Positions 26,147-35,559 of a stretch of DNA of 64,000 nucleotides are shown here, piece after piece (the stretch's first letter is position 1; each line of letters starts with the position of its first letter). Below the pieces are notes generated by a model. That model did not search any database. It was not told the DNA's origin and saw only the letters and a list, made by a program, of their open reading frames with translations. Source of the DNA: Kovacikia minuta CCNUW1. GTDB taxonomy: Bacteria; Cyanobacteriota; Cyanobacteriia; Leptolyngbyales; Leptolyngbyaceae. Position numbers and translations under genes: made by a program. The stretch covers positions 7,078,536-7,142,535 of the forward strand of contig NZ_CP083582.1 of NCBI RefSeq assembly GCF_020091585.1, read 5' to 3'.

Positions 26147-26412
26147 GCGTGCTTTTTTTTGGAAGAGCGCTTTTTTCGAAAGTGTTGATTTATCTTGAGC
26201 CTCCCGTTGGAGGAGGGGTAGACGGTGGTTCATAGGCAGCCAAAACTGACCCAACTTGAGAGAAAGATAGGCTCAAAAGACAGGCAGCAAACACTGCAAT
26301 TTGGAGGCATTAGTTGGAAAATGAAGAACTGGACTCATAGGTTTTACTGCTCATTACTAGACGCCTTTATCGGATGACGGCACCCATCTAGCAAAGTTGC
26401 CAAAGCCAAAAT

Positions 26413-26925
26413 TTAGGTTGGGTTAAATGCCAGGTTTAGCACCGTTAACCACTCTGGTTTAACCTCCAGGCGTTGCTGTCCGATCGCCTTTGTATGGGTA
26501 ACTCCCTGCAATGCCCAATTGACTCGACTCAACATCTCCCGACTCGAAAAACTTTTGTCAGCAACCGTAAAACCGCCATTGTGAATGTCAATTTCTGGGC
26601 GAATCCTTACCAGGGCATTAACATAGGCACTCTACACCGTCAGGTTAAGGGTTGGGTACTTTCTCATTAAAGTCTTGAGAAATTGAATCCCCGTATCAGG
26701 GCGGGCAATTTCTCCCTCCGTTTCTGGAATTGAGAGATCCAAGATGACTAAATCAGGTTGGCAATGGGCAACTTTCTCCAGCGCAGTTTGGGCGGTTTTT
26801 GCTACAAAGATTTTTGCTTTTGGGAAATGCTGACGTAACACATCGATCGTGCCACCCAGAATGATTTCATGATCATCCACAACCAGGAGTTTTAGATTTT
26901 CTAGATGGGGCAAGTCCTGATTCAT
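26413..26925 (-). pseudogene. NarL/LuxR-type response regulator, receiver domain only, with internal amber stop
   Basis: From the ATG at 26925 a receiver domain is read: LKLLVVDDHEIILGGTIDVL, with the phospho-acceptor block DLVILDLSIPETEGE. A TAG at 26632-26634 interrupts after YPTLNLTV. The same frame continues with SAYVNALVRIRPEIDIHNG, FTVADKSFSSREMLSRV and LEVKPEWLTVLNLAFN, which is the expected linker of this family, then stops at 26413 before any HTH. A CAG-to-TAG change plus loss of the DNA-binding domain makes it inactive as a transcription factor. Confidence 0.85.
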
Positions 26926-27610
26926 ACTTATTTTTCCTCAGCTGATCTGAGTACTAAAGTTACTCGTTGAGTCATCTTAATAAGTGAAAATATACTCTTC
27001 TTTTTAATCCTTAATTCGATTATCCAAAAATAGACATTGAGCCTACTTGTGATGTAGAGCATCATTATAGACAAACTAGATTACAAATAAACTAGACAGC
27101 AAACAAAAAACACTTTGACCCTTGATTCGATGTTATTGTTTGGCATGTATTGGCAGGAAACTTCATGCCAATTTACAGAAAACTGCAATCTGGCAGGCTG
27201 CTAATAGCAACCCTATCAAAAACTGTAAACTTTCAACATCCAGCAATCCTACTTGAATCGTAGAAACATCTTGCTATCGCTAGCTACTAAAGACTCAGTT
27301 TCATTCGCAACTAATCTGAAACTACTATAGCGATCCTATTTTAATTGTGAGAAAGGATGCCGCTATAATCCTTTCTCACAACGCCTCTCCATCTCACAAC
27401 TGATTGATTGAGGACTCCATATATTTCTTGCAGTTTTCGGCAATTGCAGTGGCATATCTATGCAAAACATGGGTTCCAATTCTGCAAACAATATTGCACA
27501 AAGGGAGATTGCAAGATTAAGTTCAGTCTTCTATTCTGCTAGGCAGACAACCCGTTACCTGGTCAATAAAGCCCATTGACCCCATCGTTCTTTCTGCGGA
27601 GGTTTGCTGG
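26926..27610. other. 685-bp AT-rich gap between response-regulator remnant and LuxR gene, with a 14-bp stem-loop
   Basis: No ORF is credible. At 27345-27381 a perfect 14-base inverted repeat (TTGTGAGAAAGGAT and its complement) surrounds a 9-base loop containing CTATA. It may be an operator for the downstream regulator or a dispersed palindrome. The region otherwise looks like a long leader or promoter area. Confidence 0.6.
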
Positions 27611-28249
27611 ATGGAAAGCTCTACAAATGCCCTGAAAGTCTGGAAAAACCCTCATGAGCATCTTAAAAGTGTGTTATTACAAGGGGTTCTTGAAGGTTTG
27701 ATAGATGGTATTTTAGTCCTGACTGAACAAGGTGAATTGGTTCATGCCAATGGAAATGCCTACCAAATCCTTGAGCAACTTTCCCAAAATGAAATGCAGA
27801 CCCATCTGATTCATAAAGAGATGCGTCGGGTTTGTCAGGCTGTAATTGATAGTCTTGAGCTATTCCCTGATAAATCGATCATTGTGGAGTCTGAAGTGTT
27901 GATTGAAGCTTCAAAGGTTGTGCGGATTCGAGCCAGATGGTTCAGGTTAGAAACATTCAACCAACCTTTGGTTTTACTAGCCCTGGAGGATCAGCATCAA
28001 TCCAATCAAAGCCGTGCGATCGCAGAAGTTCAAAAATATCAATTGACACCTCGTGAAGCAGAAATTTGGCTACTGCGGCGAGCCAACTATACTTACCAGG
28101 AAATTGCAACTGAGCTGGTTATCTCTCTCAACACTGTAAAAAAGCATCTAAAGAATATCTACGACAAGTTCAAATTCCATGAGCCTGGGCAGTACTCCTA
28201 TCATCAGCTTGAATACAGCAGCCCCAAGCCTGTTGCGCGCGAGGCTTAA
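27611..28249 (+). CDS. LuxR-type regulator with N-terminal PAS-like sensor
   Basis: 212 residues. Residues 20-125 look PAS-like (LEGLIDGILVLTEQGELVHANGNAYQIL). Residues about 145-190 are a GerE/LuxR helix-turn-helix: LTPREAEIWLLRRANYTYQEIA followed by LVISLNTVKKHLKNIYDKF. GGAGG lies nine bases before the ATG. The long upstream gap and the decayed response regulator on the other side suggest that the pair once formed a divergent regulatory unit. Ligand and targets unknown. Confidence 0.85.
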   Translation: MESSTNALKVWKNPHEHLKSVLLQGVLEGLIDGILVLTEQGELVHANGNAYQILEQLSQNEMQTHLIHKEMRRVCQAVIDSLELFPDKSIIVESEVLIEASKVVRIRARWFRLETFNQPLVLLALEDQHQSNQSRAIAEVQKYQLTPREAEIWLLRRANYTYQEIATELVISLNTVKKHLKNIYDKFKFHEPGQYSYHQLEYSSPKPVAREA

Positions 28250-28264
28250 TTATTGAGCGGTCAA

Positions 28265-28285
28265 CCGTCAGCAAAAAGCTGACGG
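28265..28285 (+). terminator. Stem-loop after the LuxR-type gene
   Basis: CCGTCAGC-AAAAA-GCTGACGG: a perfect 8-bp stem with a 5-base loop, 15 bp after the stop codon. No T-run follows, so it is a possible but not classical terminator. Confidence 0.5.
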
Positions 28286-28357
28286 CCATAGCTGTTAGCG
28301 CTCCTACTCGAAGGCTTTCCCACAACTCCAATAGGAGCTTGTATCGTAAAACCTAAA

Positions 28358-28888
28358 CTACTCGCCTGCTGCCCGCTGGGGTAGTAAGTAAATGGCTCCT
28401 GACCCTAGGGTTAGGGCAACGGAAATCCAAAAAGCAATCAGGGAAGGAAGACGCCAGGCATCAGGCAAGGGGGCTATCAGGAGGGCGATCGCCCCAATTT
28501 GGCTAACCGTTTTTAACTTACCCCAAAGGTTTGCCCCAGAAATTTCGGAACTGCCCCGCAGACTGGGGTTAACCCGCCAACCAGCGATCGCCAATTCTCG
28601 CGCCAAAACCAGAAATACGCCCCAGGCAGGCACCTGCCCCAGCTCAATCAGAGAAAGCAGGGGAGCCAACACCAGGAACTTATCAACCAGCGGATCGAGA
28701 AATTTCCCCAATTCCGTCACCTGGTTTAGCCGACGGGCAAGGTAACCATCCAGCCAATCAGTCCCCGCTGCCACCAAAAACACACCTAAAACAACCCAGC
28801 GAACCTCCGGTGTTGGTGTTAGCAGCCCGTAAAGGATAAACGGTACAGCCAGCAAGCGGGATACGGTAATCCAGGTGGGTAGATTCAT
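28358..28888 (-). CDS. pgsA: PgsA, CDP-diacylglycerol-glycerol-3-phosphate 3-phosphatidyltransferase
   Basis: 176 residues with the CDP-alcohol phosphotransferase signature DG-x2-AR-x8-G-x3-D-x3-D, seen as DWLDGYLARRLNQVTELGKF followed by LDPLVDK. Several hydrophobic helices put it in the inner or thylakoid membrane. It makes phosphatidylglycerol phosphate, the step toward PG, an essential lipid of photosystems. MNLPTWITVSRLLAVPFI is a normal start. Confidence 0.94.
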   Translation of the reverse strand: MNLPTWITVSRLLAVPFILYGLLTPTPEVRWVVLGVFLVAAGTDWLDGYLARRLNQVTELGKFLDPLVDKFLVLAPLLSLIELGQVPAWGVFLVLARELAIAGWRVNPSLRGSSEISGANLWGKLKTVSQIGAIALLIAPLPDAWRLPSLIAFWISVALTLGSGAIYLLPQRAAGE

Positions 28889-29002
28889 CGAGACTTAAGA
28901 ACTTAAAAATTGAAAATTGGGGATTGGGAATGCTGATAATCTTACCCATCACCGATTACCCGTTACCCATTACTAGGGTACTGTAAACACTTCCATGTAT
29001 AT

Positions 29003-29033
29003 AAAAAAAAGGACAATCCCTGAGGACTGTCCT
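29003..29033 (-). terminator. Rho-independent terminator of the sugar transferase gene
   Basis: On the minus strand an AGGACA...TGTCCT stem (29010-29033) is followed by a run of eight T (29003-29010), about 30 bp after the stop codon. Confidence 0.8.
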
Positions 29034-29064
29034 CCCATATTGCAGGAGTAAAGATTAGGTCGTT

Positions 29065-29829
29065 TTAGCAGGCACCCTCTTTCTTGAACACAACTTGAAT
29101 GGTCTTCAGGAGCAAGTGCAAATCGTAGGCAACAGACCATTTTTGCTGATAGGCAAGGTCCATTTTTACAATCTGCTCAAAATCGGTAACTTCCGATCGA
29201 CCATTTGCCTGCCATTCTCCCGTAATGCCGGGTTTTACGTTCAACCGCTCCCAGTGATACCGCTTGTAACCTATGACCTCATTGACCGTAGGCGGGCGGG
29301 TACCAACCAAACTCATCTCGCCAACTAATACGTTCCAGAACTGTGGGAATTCATCTAAACTAGTGCGCCGTAGAAACTTGCCCACACGAGTAATACGGGG
29401 GTCGTTTCTGTTCTTGAAAATCCCCCCTTTTGCTTCGTTGTTGACCAGGTGTTGCAGCTTGTCAGCATTCATCACCATTGATCTAAATTTCCAGATACGG
29501 AAGGGTTTACCCTTAAGACCACAACGAACCTGACTGTAAAAAATCGGACCTGGATTATCAAACTGAACTGCGATCGCTACGGGAACTGCCACGACTGCCG
29601 TAATTGCTAAACCGACTAAGGCTCCTGCTATATCGATCAAACGCTTGGTCCGACTGGTAACAGAAGGGTGAAACTCCCGATCCTGTTGTTTAGTAGATGC
29701 CTGAATGGGTTCTTCAACAGCTCTATCAGGCGATAACGAAATAGAAGAATTCGTTGTTTCTGTACGCTTAACCAAAGTTGAATACAATGCGGAAGAAAGG
29801 TCAGGAGTCGTAATCACACGTGTAACCAA
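29065..29829 (-). CDS. Bacterial sugar transferase (polyprenyl-phosphate hexose-1-phosphate transferase)
   Basis: 254 residues. A 55-residue polar N-terminus leads to one hydrophobic segment (IAGALVGLAITAVVAVPVAIA) and the conserved catalytic domain: DNPGPIFYSQVRCGLKGKPF, IWKFRSMVMNADKLQ, FLRRTSLDEFPQFWNVL and MSLVGTRPPTVNE. This enzyme class starts exopolysaccharide repeat units on the lipid carrier. It stands alone with its own terminator; other polysaccharide genes are not adjacent. Confidence 0.92.
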   Translation of the reverse strand: MVTRVITTPDLSSALYSTLVKRTETTNSSISLSPDRAVEEPIQASTKQQDREFHPSVTSRTKRLIDIAGALVGLAITAVVAVPVAIAVQFDNPGPIFYSQVRCGLKGKPFRIWKFRSMVMNADKLQHLVNNEAKGGIFKNRNDPRITRVGKFLRRTSLDEFPQFWNVLVGEMSLVGTRPPTVNEVIGYKRYHWERLNVKPGITGEWQANGRSEVTDFEQIVKMDLAYQQKWSVAYDLHLLLKTIQVVFKKEGAC

Positions 29830-30288
29830 CTATCACTAAAAGTTTAGTTGCCTCCTCACTAAAATACGGAGGTTCTCCGATCCCTGACCATTGAAACAAA
29901 CCACATTCGCCTAATCTTTGAACTGCTTAGAGGTTTATAAAGTTTCAGTGTTTTTTCTTTTCTAGAAGTATCAATAAGCTGACAAACCCAGTGGAATTAC
30001 TTACATTCCGTATGAGTTCGTATGGCAACTACTCGGTACACGCTTGAGCCAATTCCGCTCCCTTCCCTGTTAGCCAAAAGCGTGGTTTTATGGGCATTTG
30101 AGCTTCGTTGATACGATCGCTAACCCAATTCAGCCGTTTCTAAGTTCCTAAAGAAAAGAAAATAAAGTTAAAGATTATTAAATGATTTGTTGCTTTTTTT
30201 TGTGTAACAGACGGATACTTTTTCTACGAGTTCCTGCCAGGGTATAGCTCAGATTTAGTCCGTGTTCCCTTTGCTACCTTTTTGACCT
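29830..30288. other. 459-bp intergenic region between divergent sugar transferase and HetZ-family genes
   Basis: AT-rich, no ORF. It must hold both promoters. I found no perfect NtcA box; near matches such as GTA-TGGCAAC-TAC around 30020 have a seven-base spacer. Confidence 0.5.
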
Positions 30289-31359
30289 ATGACCAACGCC
30301 TCTCGATCCATTGCAATTTCAGGTCAGTCCTCTACCAAACTTTCACCTCAGTTTGAGCAGGGTAACGCTCCTCATGCATTAGAAAAGTCCGCGCTCCATT
30401 CTCTGGCAGCTCTTTGGGCGCGCAAGTATATTATTTCTTTGACCACTCGTGATGAAGCTGAAAAGATAAGGCGAAACAAAAATTTGACCGAGGTTACTTC
30501 AAGGGAGGGACGGGAAAATACCGCTCAAACCCTGACCCAGAGCTTAACCTTGGCGAGTGCTCAGGCATGGTCTAAAACGGAAATGCTGTTATCTGATGAG
30601 GTAAAACGGCACGGAATTAATCCTGACTTGATTAATCCCTGGCAGATTGCAGAGGATTCTCATAGGTTGTTTCAAAGGGCTTTGGAAGCCTATTCTAATC
30701 GTCTTACCGCACGCCGTCTGTCTGTGATTGTGGGTACTGATTTTGGTCGGATGCGGCGGAAATACACCGCCCATGATCCGCGCACCCTGGGTTTCGTCAG
30801 CATGCAGTTCCATTACACGGGGATGATGTTGCTGGAGCAGCTTTCACCTCCTGAGAGGGCTTTGTTTGCTCCCTACGTCAAGGTTATGGATGACCACCTC
30901 TATATGCCTCTGCGGGATGCCTACGAGGCAGCCGCAAATTACGAACTGGATTCGCCGCTTTTGATTGCAGTTCAAAAGCTGTTGCCAATTAGTACCCGGA
31001 TTGCACATGCCGTGTGCAATCAAGTTTGCCGTTTACGTCCTGACTATGAAAGTTATAGTGGTCCCCTCGGTTCCACAGTGGTAAGAACTTCCAGCGTAAG
31101 AGATGTGGAAATGTTTCAGGTATATCTATGCCTGTGCGTTCTAGAAAATAGTATTCGCTCAGTCCAACAAGAACTATTTCCGCTCTGTGTCATGTTGTAT
31201 CCGAGATTGGGAGTACGGTGGGAACTCGTCCAGGAGATGTTGCGAATGATGGGCTGGGAGATGCACGATCGCCTTGCCCCCGATTATCTGTCAGTTTTCC
31301 TTCCCTACCTCAGAGCACTGACCGAAATGTTTGCGCTGGATGTATTTCAAACTGTTTAG
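30289..31359 (+). CDS. HetZ-family protein
   Basis: 356 residues, soluble. The central and C-terminal parts, with TDFGRMRRKYTAHDPRTLGFVSMQFHYTG-like blocks (key motif RRKYTAHDPR), RDVEMFQVYLCLCVLE and QELFPLCVMLYPRLGVRWELV, match my memory of HetZ and HetZ-related proteins. HetZ is a DNA-binding regulator of early heterocyst differentiation in Anabaena; relatives occur in non-heterocystous filamentous species, so the gene does not prove heterocyst formation. The ATG at 30289 is preceded by a weak ribosome site. Whether it is HetZ itself or a paralogue cannot be settled here. Confidence 0.75.
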   Translation: MTNASRSIAISGQSSTKLSPQFEQGNAPHALEKSALHSLAALWARKYIISLTTRDEAEKIRRNKNLTEVTSREGRENTAQTLTQSLTLASAQAWSKTEMLLSDEVKRHGINPDLINPWQIAEDSHRLFQRALEAYSNRLTARRLSVIVGTDFGRMRRKYTAHDPRTLGFVSMQFHYTGMMLLEQLSPPERALFAPYVKVMDDHLYMPLRDAYEAAANYELDSPLLIAVQKLLPISTRIAHAVCNQVCRLRPDYESYSGPLGSTVVRTSSVRDVEMFQVYLCLCVLENSIRSVQQELFPLCVMLYPRLGVRWELVQEMLRMMGWEMHDRLAPDYLSVFLPYLRALTEMFALDVFQTV

Positions 31360-31604
31360 GGGAGTAGAGATGAGCGCCCAGATTTGGGGAGCCATAGAAT
31401 AGAGAACCCCAGAATAGGGAGCCATCCAGGTCTCCATGCTCCATTCCTTATTTCCCGTTCCCCATCTCCGCTCTTTGGTAGTCCGATTTAGCAACGGATA
31501 GGGATTAAGCGCGCGCGGGTGGGAGGCTGAGAACGTGGACAGTTCGCACTCTCCCACTCTCTCACCCTCCTTCCCTTCAGGGCAGTATCCGCTCTTTTCC
31601 CAGG

Positions 31605-32447
31605 TTAATCCGTCAAAGATAGCGCCAGTTGATAAATCTGGCGACGGGGTAAGGAGGTTTGCTGTGCCAGCTGACGGCTGGCTTCAGAGCGCGAAAGTCC
31701 TTGTTTAAGCAGGGTTTGCAGTTCGGTCTTAAGTGCAGCTTCGGATGGAATGGGTTGGGTAAGTTCTGCTCCGGCAACAACCAGGGTAAATTCTCCTTGA
31801 GGTTCCCGATCGCGATAGTGGGCGATCGCTTGCCCAATCGTTCCCCGCCAAATTTCTTCGTGTAATTTGGTTAATTCCCGTGCCAGGACAACCTGGCGAT
31901 CTTCGCCCAGAATTGCCAGATCTTGCAAGGTTTGACGCAATCGATGGGGAGCTTCGTAAAAGATCAGCGTGCGGGACTCAGTTTTGAGGATTTCTAGATG
32001 GGAGCGCCGAAGTTGGGGTTTTGCGGGCAAGAATCCTTCAAACACGAAGCGATCGCTCCTCAAACCGGATGCGGTCAATCCAGCGATCACCGCACTGGGA
32101 CCAGGAATGGGCACCACTGAAATGCCCTCATCGGCGCAGGCTTTTACCAGTTCATAACCTGGGTCAGAAATTCCTGGCATGCCAGCATCCGTTACAAGGG
32201 CGATCGTCTTGCCCTTGTGCAGGCGTTCCAGCAATTCCGGTGTACGGGACTGGCGATTGTGATCGTGATAACTAATCTGCGGCGTAGCAACCTGAAAATG
32301 TTGCAGCAGTTTGCCTGTATGGCGTGTGTCTTCCGCTGCAATGAAATCAACTGTCTGTAAAATCCGTACTGCCCGGAAGGTCATATCTTCCAGGTTGCCA
32401 ATGGGTGTACCGACAATGTAAAGAGTTCCTGAATGGGGAGCGGGCAT
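31605..32447 (-). CDS. rsmI: RsmI, 16S rRNA (cytidine-1402-2'-O)-methyltransferase
   Basis: 280 residues. GTLYIVGTPIGNLEDMTFRA, AAEDTRHTGKLL, VTDAGMPGISDPGYELV and IFYEAPHRLRQTL are RsmI hallmarks. It methylates the 2'-OH of C1402 in the ribosomal decoding centre with SAM. The usual C-terminal domain ends RRQIYQLAL. Upstream on the other strand is the PfkB gene, with tandem heptamers between. Confidence 0.95.
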   Translation of the reverse strand: MPAPHSGTLYIVGTPIGNLEDMTFRAVRILQTVDFIAAEDTRHTGKLLQHFQVATPQISYHDHNRQSRTPELLERLHKGKTIALVTDAGMPGISDPGYELVKACADEGISVVPIPGPSAVIAGLTASGLRSDRFVFEGFLPAKPQLRRSHLEILKTESRTLIFYEAPHRLRQTLQDLAILGEDRQVVLARELTKLHEEIWRGTIGQAIAHYRDREPQGEFTLVVAGAELTQPIPSEAALKTELQTLLKQGLSRSEASRQLAQQTSLPRRQIYQLALSLTD

Positions 32448-32469
32448 AGGATATGGGGGAGGGGGGTAT

Positions 32470-32504
32470 GAATGATGAATGATGAGTGATGAATGATGAG
32501 TGAT
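32470..32504. repeat. Five tandem heptamers GA(A/G)TGAT
   Basis: Five consecutive seven-base units lie in the spacer between divergent rsmI and PfkB genes, of the STRR type seen in filamentous cyanobacteria. Confidence 0.9.
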
Positions 32505-32545
32505 GAGAGTGGACTGAAGGTTGAAAGCTAGGAGCTAAGTGCCGC

Positions 32546-33412
32546 ATGCTAGAGGGGAAACGGGGGTTGTTTGTCGGGTTAGTGACGCTGGATCTGGTCT
32601 ATCTTGTGGAGCATTTTCCTACCAGTAATCAAAAGATGGTGGCATCGGACTACACGGTTTCAGCGGGTGGGCCAGCAACGAATGCAGCAGTTGCTTTTAA
32701 CTATATGAACGGACAGGCAACAATTTTGGGGGTTCTGGGAAAGCATGCGATTACCCACCTGATTTTGACAGATTTGCAACGGATGGGAGTGGCGATCGCT
32801 GATCTCGCCCCAGACCATCTAGAATCTCCGGCTGTGTCTTCTATCATCGTGACTGAAGCCACGGGAGAACGGGCAGTTATCTCGATCAATGCCGTTAACC
32901 ATCAAGCAACTGAGGGTGCGATTCCTAAGGATTGCTTGCAGGATGTAGCAGTTGTCTTGGTGGATGGACATCAGATGGAAGCGGGGCAGGCGATCGCCCA
33001 ACAGGCAAAGTCCCAAGGGATTCCTGTTGTAATAGATGGTGGTAGCTGGAAACCAGGATTTGATGCTGTCCTCCAATTCGCGGATTACGCCATTTGTTCA
33101 GCCAATTTTCATCCTCCTGGTTGCAAGGGCATTGAGGATACAGTGGACTATCTGACTCATCTGGGTGTCTCCCATATCGCCATAACCTGCGGTGAACAAC
33201 CCATTCGGTACTGGCATCACAACCAGATGGGATGGATAGAAGTGCCACGGATTAAAGCCGTAGATACCTCAGGAGCGGGAGACATTTTTCATGGCACTTT
33301 TTGCTCCGCCATCCTACAGGAAGACTTTGTCGATGCCCTGTCCTCGGCAGCCCGTGTTGCGACCCGTTCCTGCCAGTTCTTTGGCACCCGTCGCTGGATG
33401 GATGAGCAGTAG
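32546..33412 (+). CDS. PfkB-family carbohydrate kinase
   Basis: 288 residues. GLFVGLVTLDLVYLVEHFP, the GGPATNAAVAFNYM substrate motif and the C-terminal DTSGAGDIFHGTF anion hole with catalytic Asp are intact. It phosphorylates a sugar or sugar derivative with ATP; ribokinase, fructokinase and related roles cannot be told apart. A CysQ-like phosphatase gene follows 147 bp later on the same strand, after AGTTTTAAG-type repeats. Confidence 0.9.
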   Translation: MLEGKRGLFVGLVTLDLVYLVEHFPTSNQKMVASDYTVSAGGPATNAAVAFNYMNGQATILGVLGKHAITHLILTDLQRMGVAIADLAPDHLESPAVSSIIVTEATGERAVISINAVNHQATEGAIPKDCLQDVAVVLVDGHQMEAGQAIAQQAKSQGIPVVIDGGSWKPGFDAVLQFADYAICSANFHPPGCKGIEDTVDYLTHLGVSHIAITCGEQPIRYWHHNQMGWIEVPRIKAVDTSGAGDIFHGTFCSAILQEDFVDALSSAARVATRSCQFFGTRRWMDEQ

Positions 33413-33559
33413 GAGAGTTTTAAGTTCTAAGTTTTGAGTGTTAAGCTACGTCGGTTTGCCGTTAATTTTGATCACACCCTTTCAGTCCAAAACTTAAAAT
33501 TTAGAACTTGAAACTTAAACCTCAGTCGTCAGCACTCAGAATTTTATGAGGAGGTTCGA

Positions 33560-34420
33560 TTGACAAATTTGCAGGATCAGGATTTGCAGGAGCTAGTAAC
33601 AATTGCCCGTTCGATCGGTTGGGGAACGGCGAGCATCCTTTTGGAAATGCAGCATACAGAGTTGGGCGTTGAGGATGCGGGTGATGGCCCTGTTACAAAG
33701 GCAGATAAGGCTGCCAATCGCTACATTTTGGACAACTTACAGGCTGCTTTAGGAACCGCAGAGTTTGGCTATCTGAGTGAGGAGAATTACAAAACCCAGA
33801 ACCATGAACGCTCATCCCAACCCTGGGTTTGGGTAATTGATCCCCTGGATGGAACCAAGGATTTCATTCAAGGAACGGGAGAGTTCTCAGTTCATATTGC
33901 CCTGTTGCATGTCGATCGTCCTGTTGTGTCGGTGGTTGTCTGTCCTGCGGCAGCAACGCTTTACTTTGCAACGCTTCACGGCGGCACGTTTGCCGAAAAA
34001 CAGGATGGCAGCATCAAGCCAGTCAAAGTTTCTCAGCGTCAGCGGCTCGAAGATTTAACCATTGTTGCCAGTCGCAGCCATCGGAATGAGCGTCTCAAGC
34101 AACTTTTGCAACGGTTTCCCTGCCAGAAGCAGCGATCGGTGGGGAGTGTCGGTGGAAAAATTGCCGCAATTCTGGAACAGACCGCAGAGGTCTATATTTC
34201 GCTGTCTGGTCAATCTGCCCCCAAGGATTGGGATCTGGCTGCACCAGAACTAATTTTGACCGAAGCAGGCGGTCAGTTCACCTATTTTGATGGCACGCTG
34301 CTTCAGTACAACCAGGCAGATGTCAGCAAGTGGGGAGGGTTGCTGGCTAGTAACGGTTCCTGCCACCAGGCACTCTGTACCGCAGCGGTAGAAATTTTGG
34401 CAGAGATTGACGCTCAGTAA
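33560..34420 (+). CDS. CysQ-like inositol monophosphatase-family phosphatase
   Basis: 286 residues from a TTG start at 33560 with a strong GAGGAGG site six bases before it, which decides the start. The metal-binding motif VIDPLDGTKDFIQGTGEFSV and the C-terminal KDWDLAAPELILTEAGG are typical of 3'(2'),5'-bisphosphate nucleotidase/CysQ proteins, which remove PAP from sulfate assimilation. Inositol monophosphatase activity is an alternative. Confidence 0.88.
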   Translation: MTNLQDQDLQELVTIARSIGWGTASILLEMQHTELGVEDAGDGPVTKADKAANRYILDNLQAALGTAEFGYLSEENYKTQNHERSSQPWVWVIDPLDGTKDFIQGTGEFSVHIALLHVDRPVVSVVVCPAAATLYFATLHGGTFAEKQDGSIKPVKVSQRQRLEDLTIVASRSHRNERLKQLLQRFPCQKQRSVGSVGGKIAAILEQTAEVYISLSGQSAPKDWDLAAPELILTEAGGQFTYFDGTLLQYNQADVSKWGGLLASNGSCHQALCTAAVEILAEIDAQ

Positions 34421-34616
34421 GGGATGCGCGTACCAATAGAATCCCAGGTTGAAGGAGTGGATGGGTGGATCAAGGGATGTTATTTCTCAGCGAGTCCCTA
34501 ATTTCCTATCAAGTTTCCCGTAGCATCTCTTAAGCCAAACAGTTGATAATGGGCAAATGTAGCCACTCAACTTCCCCCTGACACCTGACACCTGCTATAC
34601 CTGAGATTTTCAATAC

Positions 34617-34907
34617 ATGGAAGCCTTCGAGCCAAACCCACCAGATTGGACCCTTTCAGCCTTACATGCAAAAGAATTTTGCTGTCCCACCTGTCAAGCG
34701 ATTTCCAAAGCAGCTACCAAAGTTTGGATCAATCGCCGATCGCCCGTTTTCACTGAAGACCACCGTCGCAAGTGGCAGGAGTTTTACCACTGTCCATGCG
34801 GTTCTACCTGGTGGGCATGGAGTAGCGATCGTCCTCCTTCAGAACTCGCCAACCAGGAACGCGAAGTTCCCCCTCCAAGGGGCTGGTTTAATCCATTCGA
34901 GGAATAA
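34617..34907 (+). CDS. Small cysteine-rich conserved hypothetical protein
   Basis: 96 residues with KEFCCPTCQAISKAA and FYHCPCGSTWWAW, two CxxC/CxC pairs that probably bind zinc. This looks like a conserved cyanobacterial protein, Trp-rich, of unknown role. No signal peptide. It is convergent with rdgB. Confidence 0.65.
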   Translation: MEAFEPNPPDWTLSALHAKEFCCPTCQAISKAATKVWINRRSPVFTEDHRRKWQEFYHCPCGSTWWAWSSDRPPSELANQEREVPPPRGWFNPFEE

Positions 34908-34974
34908 AATAAAAGTTGAAGCATCGGAATCAAAAATGTCTTTTATTCTCTGTTTTCTAACTTTTACCTGAAAG

Positions 34975-35559
34975 TTATGGGTTAGTTTCTCTAAACGCCT
35001 TCAACTGGGGCAACAACACCGCAAACGCCCGCCCCCGATGGCTAATGGCATTTTTTAGTTCTGGGGGCATTTCGGCAAAAGTTTGGTTGTGCTCAGGCAC
35101 GTAAAAGATGGGGTCATACCCAAACCCCCCAGAGCCACGGGGTTCATGCAGGATCGTCCCAGGGCAGATGCCTTCTGCTTGCAGAATTATTTTTCCATTC
35201 GGTTGGGCAAGGGCAATTACACAAACAAAGCGGGCATGGCGATCGGGGTTACTGCCCAAGGCATTCAGCAATCGCTCGATCCGGTCTGCATTCGTTTTTC
35301 CGTAGCGGGCGGAGTAAACGCCTGGTGCGCCACCCAGGGCATCCACAGCCAAACCAGAGTCATCTGCGATCGCCCACTGTCCCGTTGCCAGCGCAATTTG
35401 GGATGCTTTCAGGCAGGCATTTTCGGCAAACGTTTCCCCCGTTTCTTCTATCTCCAATTCCTCTGGTTTGAGAACTAGCTCCCAATCCAGGCCGGTCAGA
35501 TAGGCTTGCATCTCCTTCAGTTTACCTGGGTTTCCTGTTGCCACTACCAGCACTGTCAT
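34975..35559 (-). CDS. rdgB: RdgB/HAM1, XTP/dITP diphosphatase
   Basis: 194 residues from the ATG at 35559, which overlaps the upstream gene's stop (ATGA, 4 bp). VLVVATGNPGKLKEM, AIADDSGLAVDALGGAPGVYSARYG and GFGYDPIFYVPEH are diagnostic. It removes deaminated purine nucleotides (ITP, XTP) from the pool. It is translationally coupled to the SGNH hydrolase gene. Confidence 0.95.
   Translation of the reverse strand: MTVLVVATGNPGKLKEMQAYLTGLDWELVLKPEELEIEETGETFAENACLKASQIALATGQWAIADDSGLAVDALGGAPGVYSARYGKTNADRIERLLNALGSNPDRHARFVCVIALAQPNGKIILQAEGICPGTILHEPRGSGGFGYDPIFYVPEHNQTFAEMPPELKNAISHRGRAFAVLLPQLKAFRETNP

Noticed and set aside
25979-26254. Shared peptide VAYPHQKPGFSKYCTDAL in ORFs here and at 43241-43462
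   Set aside because: It is translation of the 106-bp repeat in both places, not a conserved gene.
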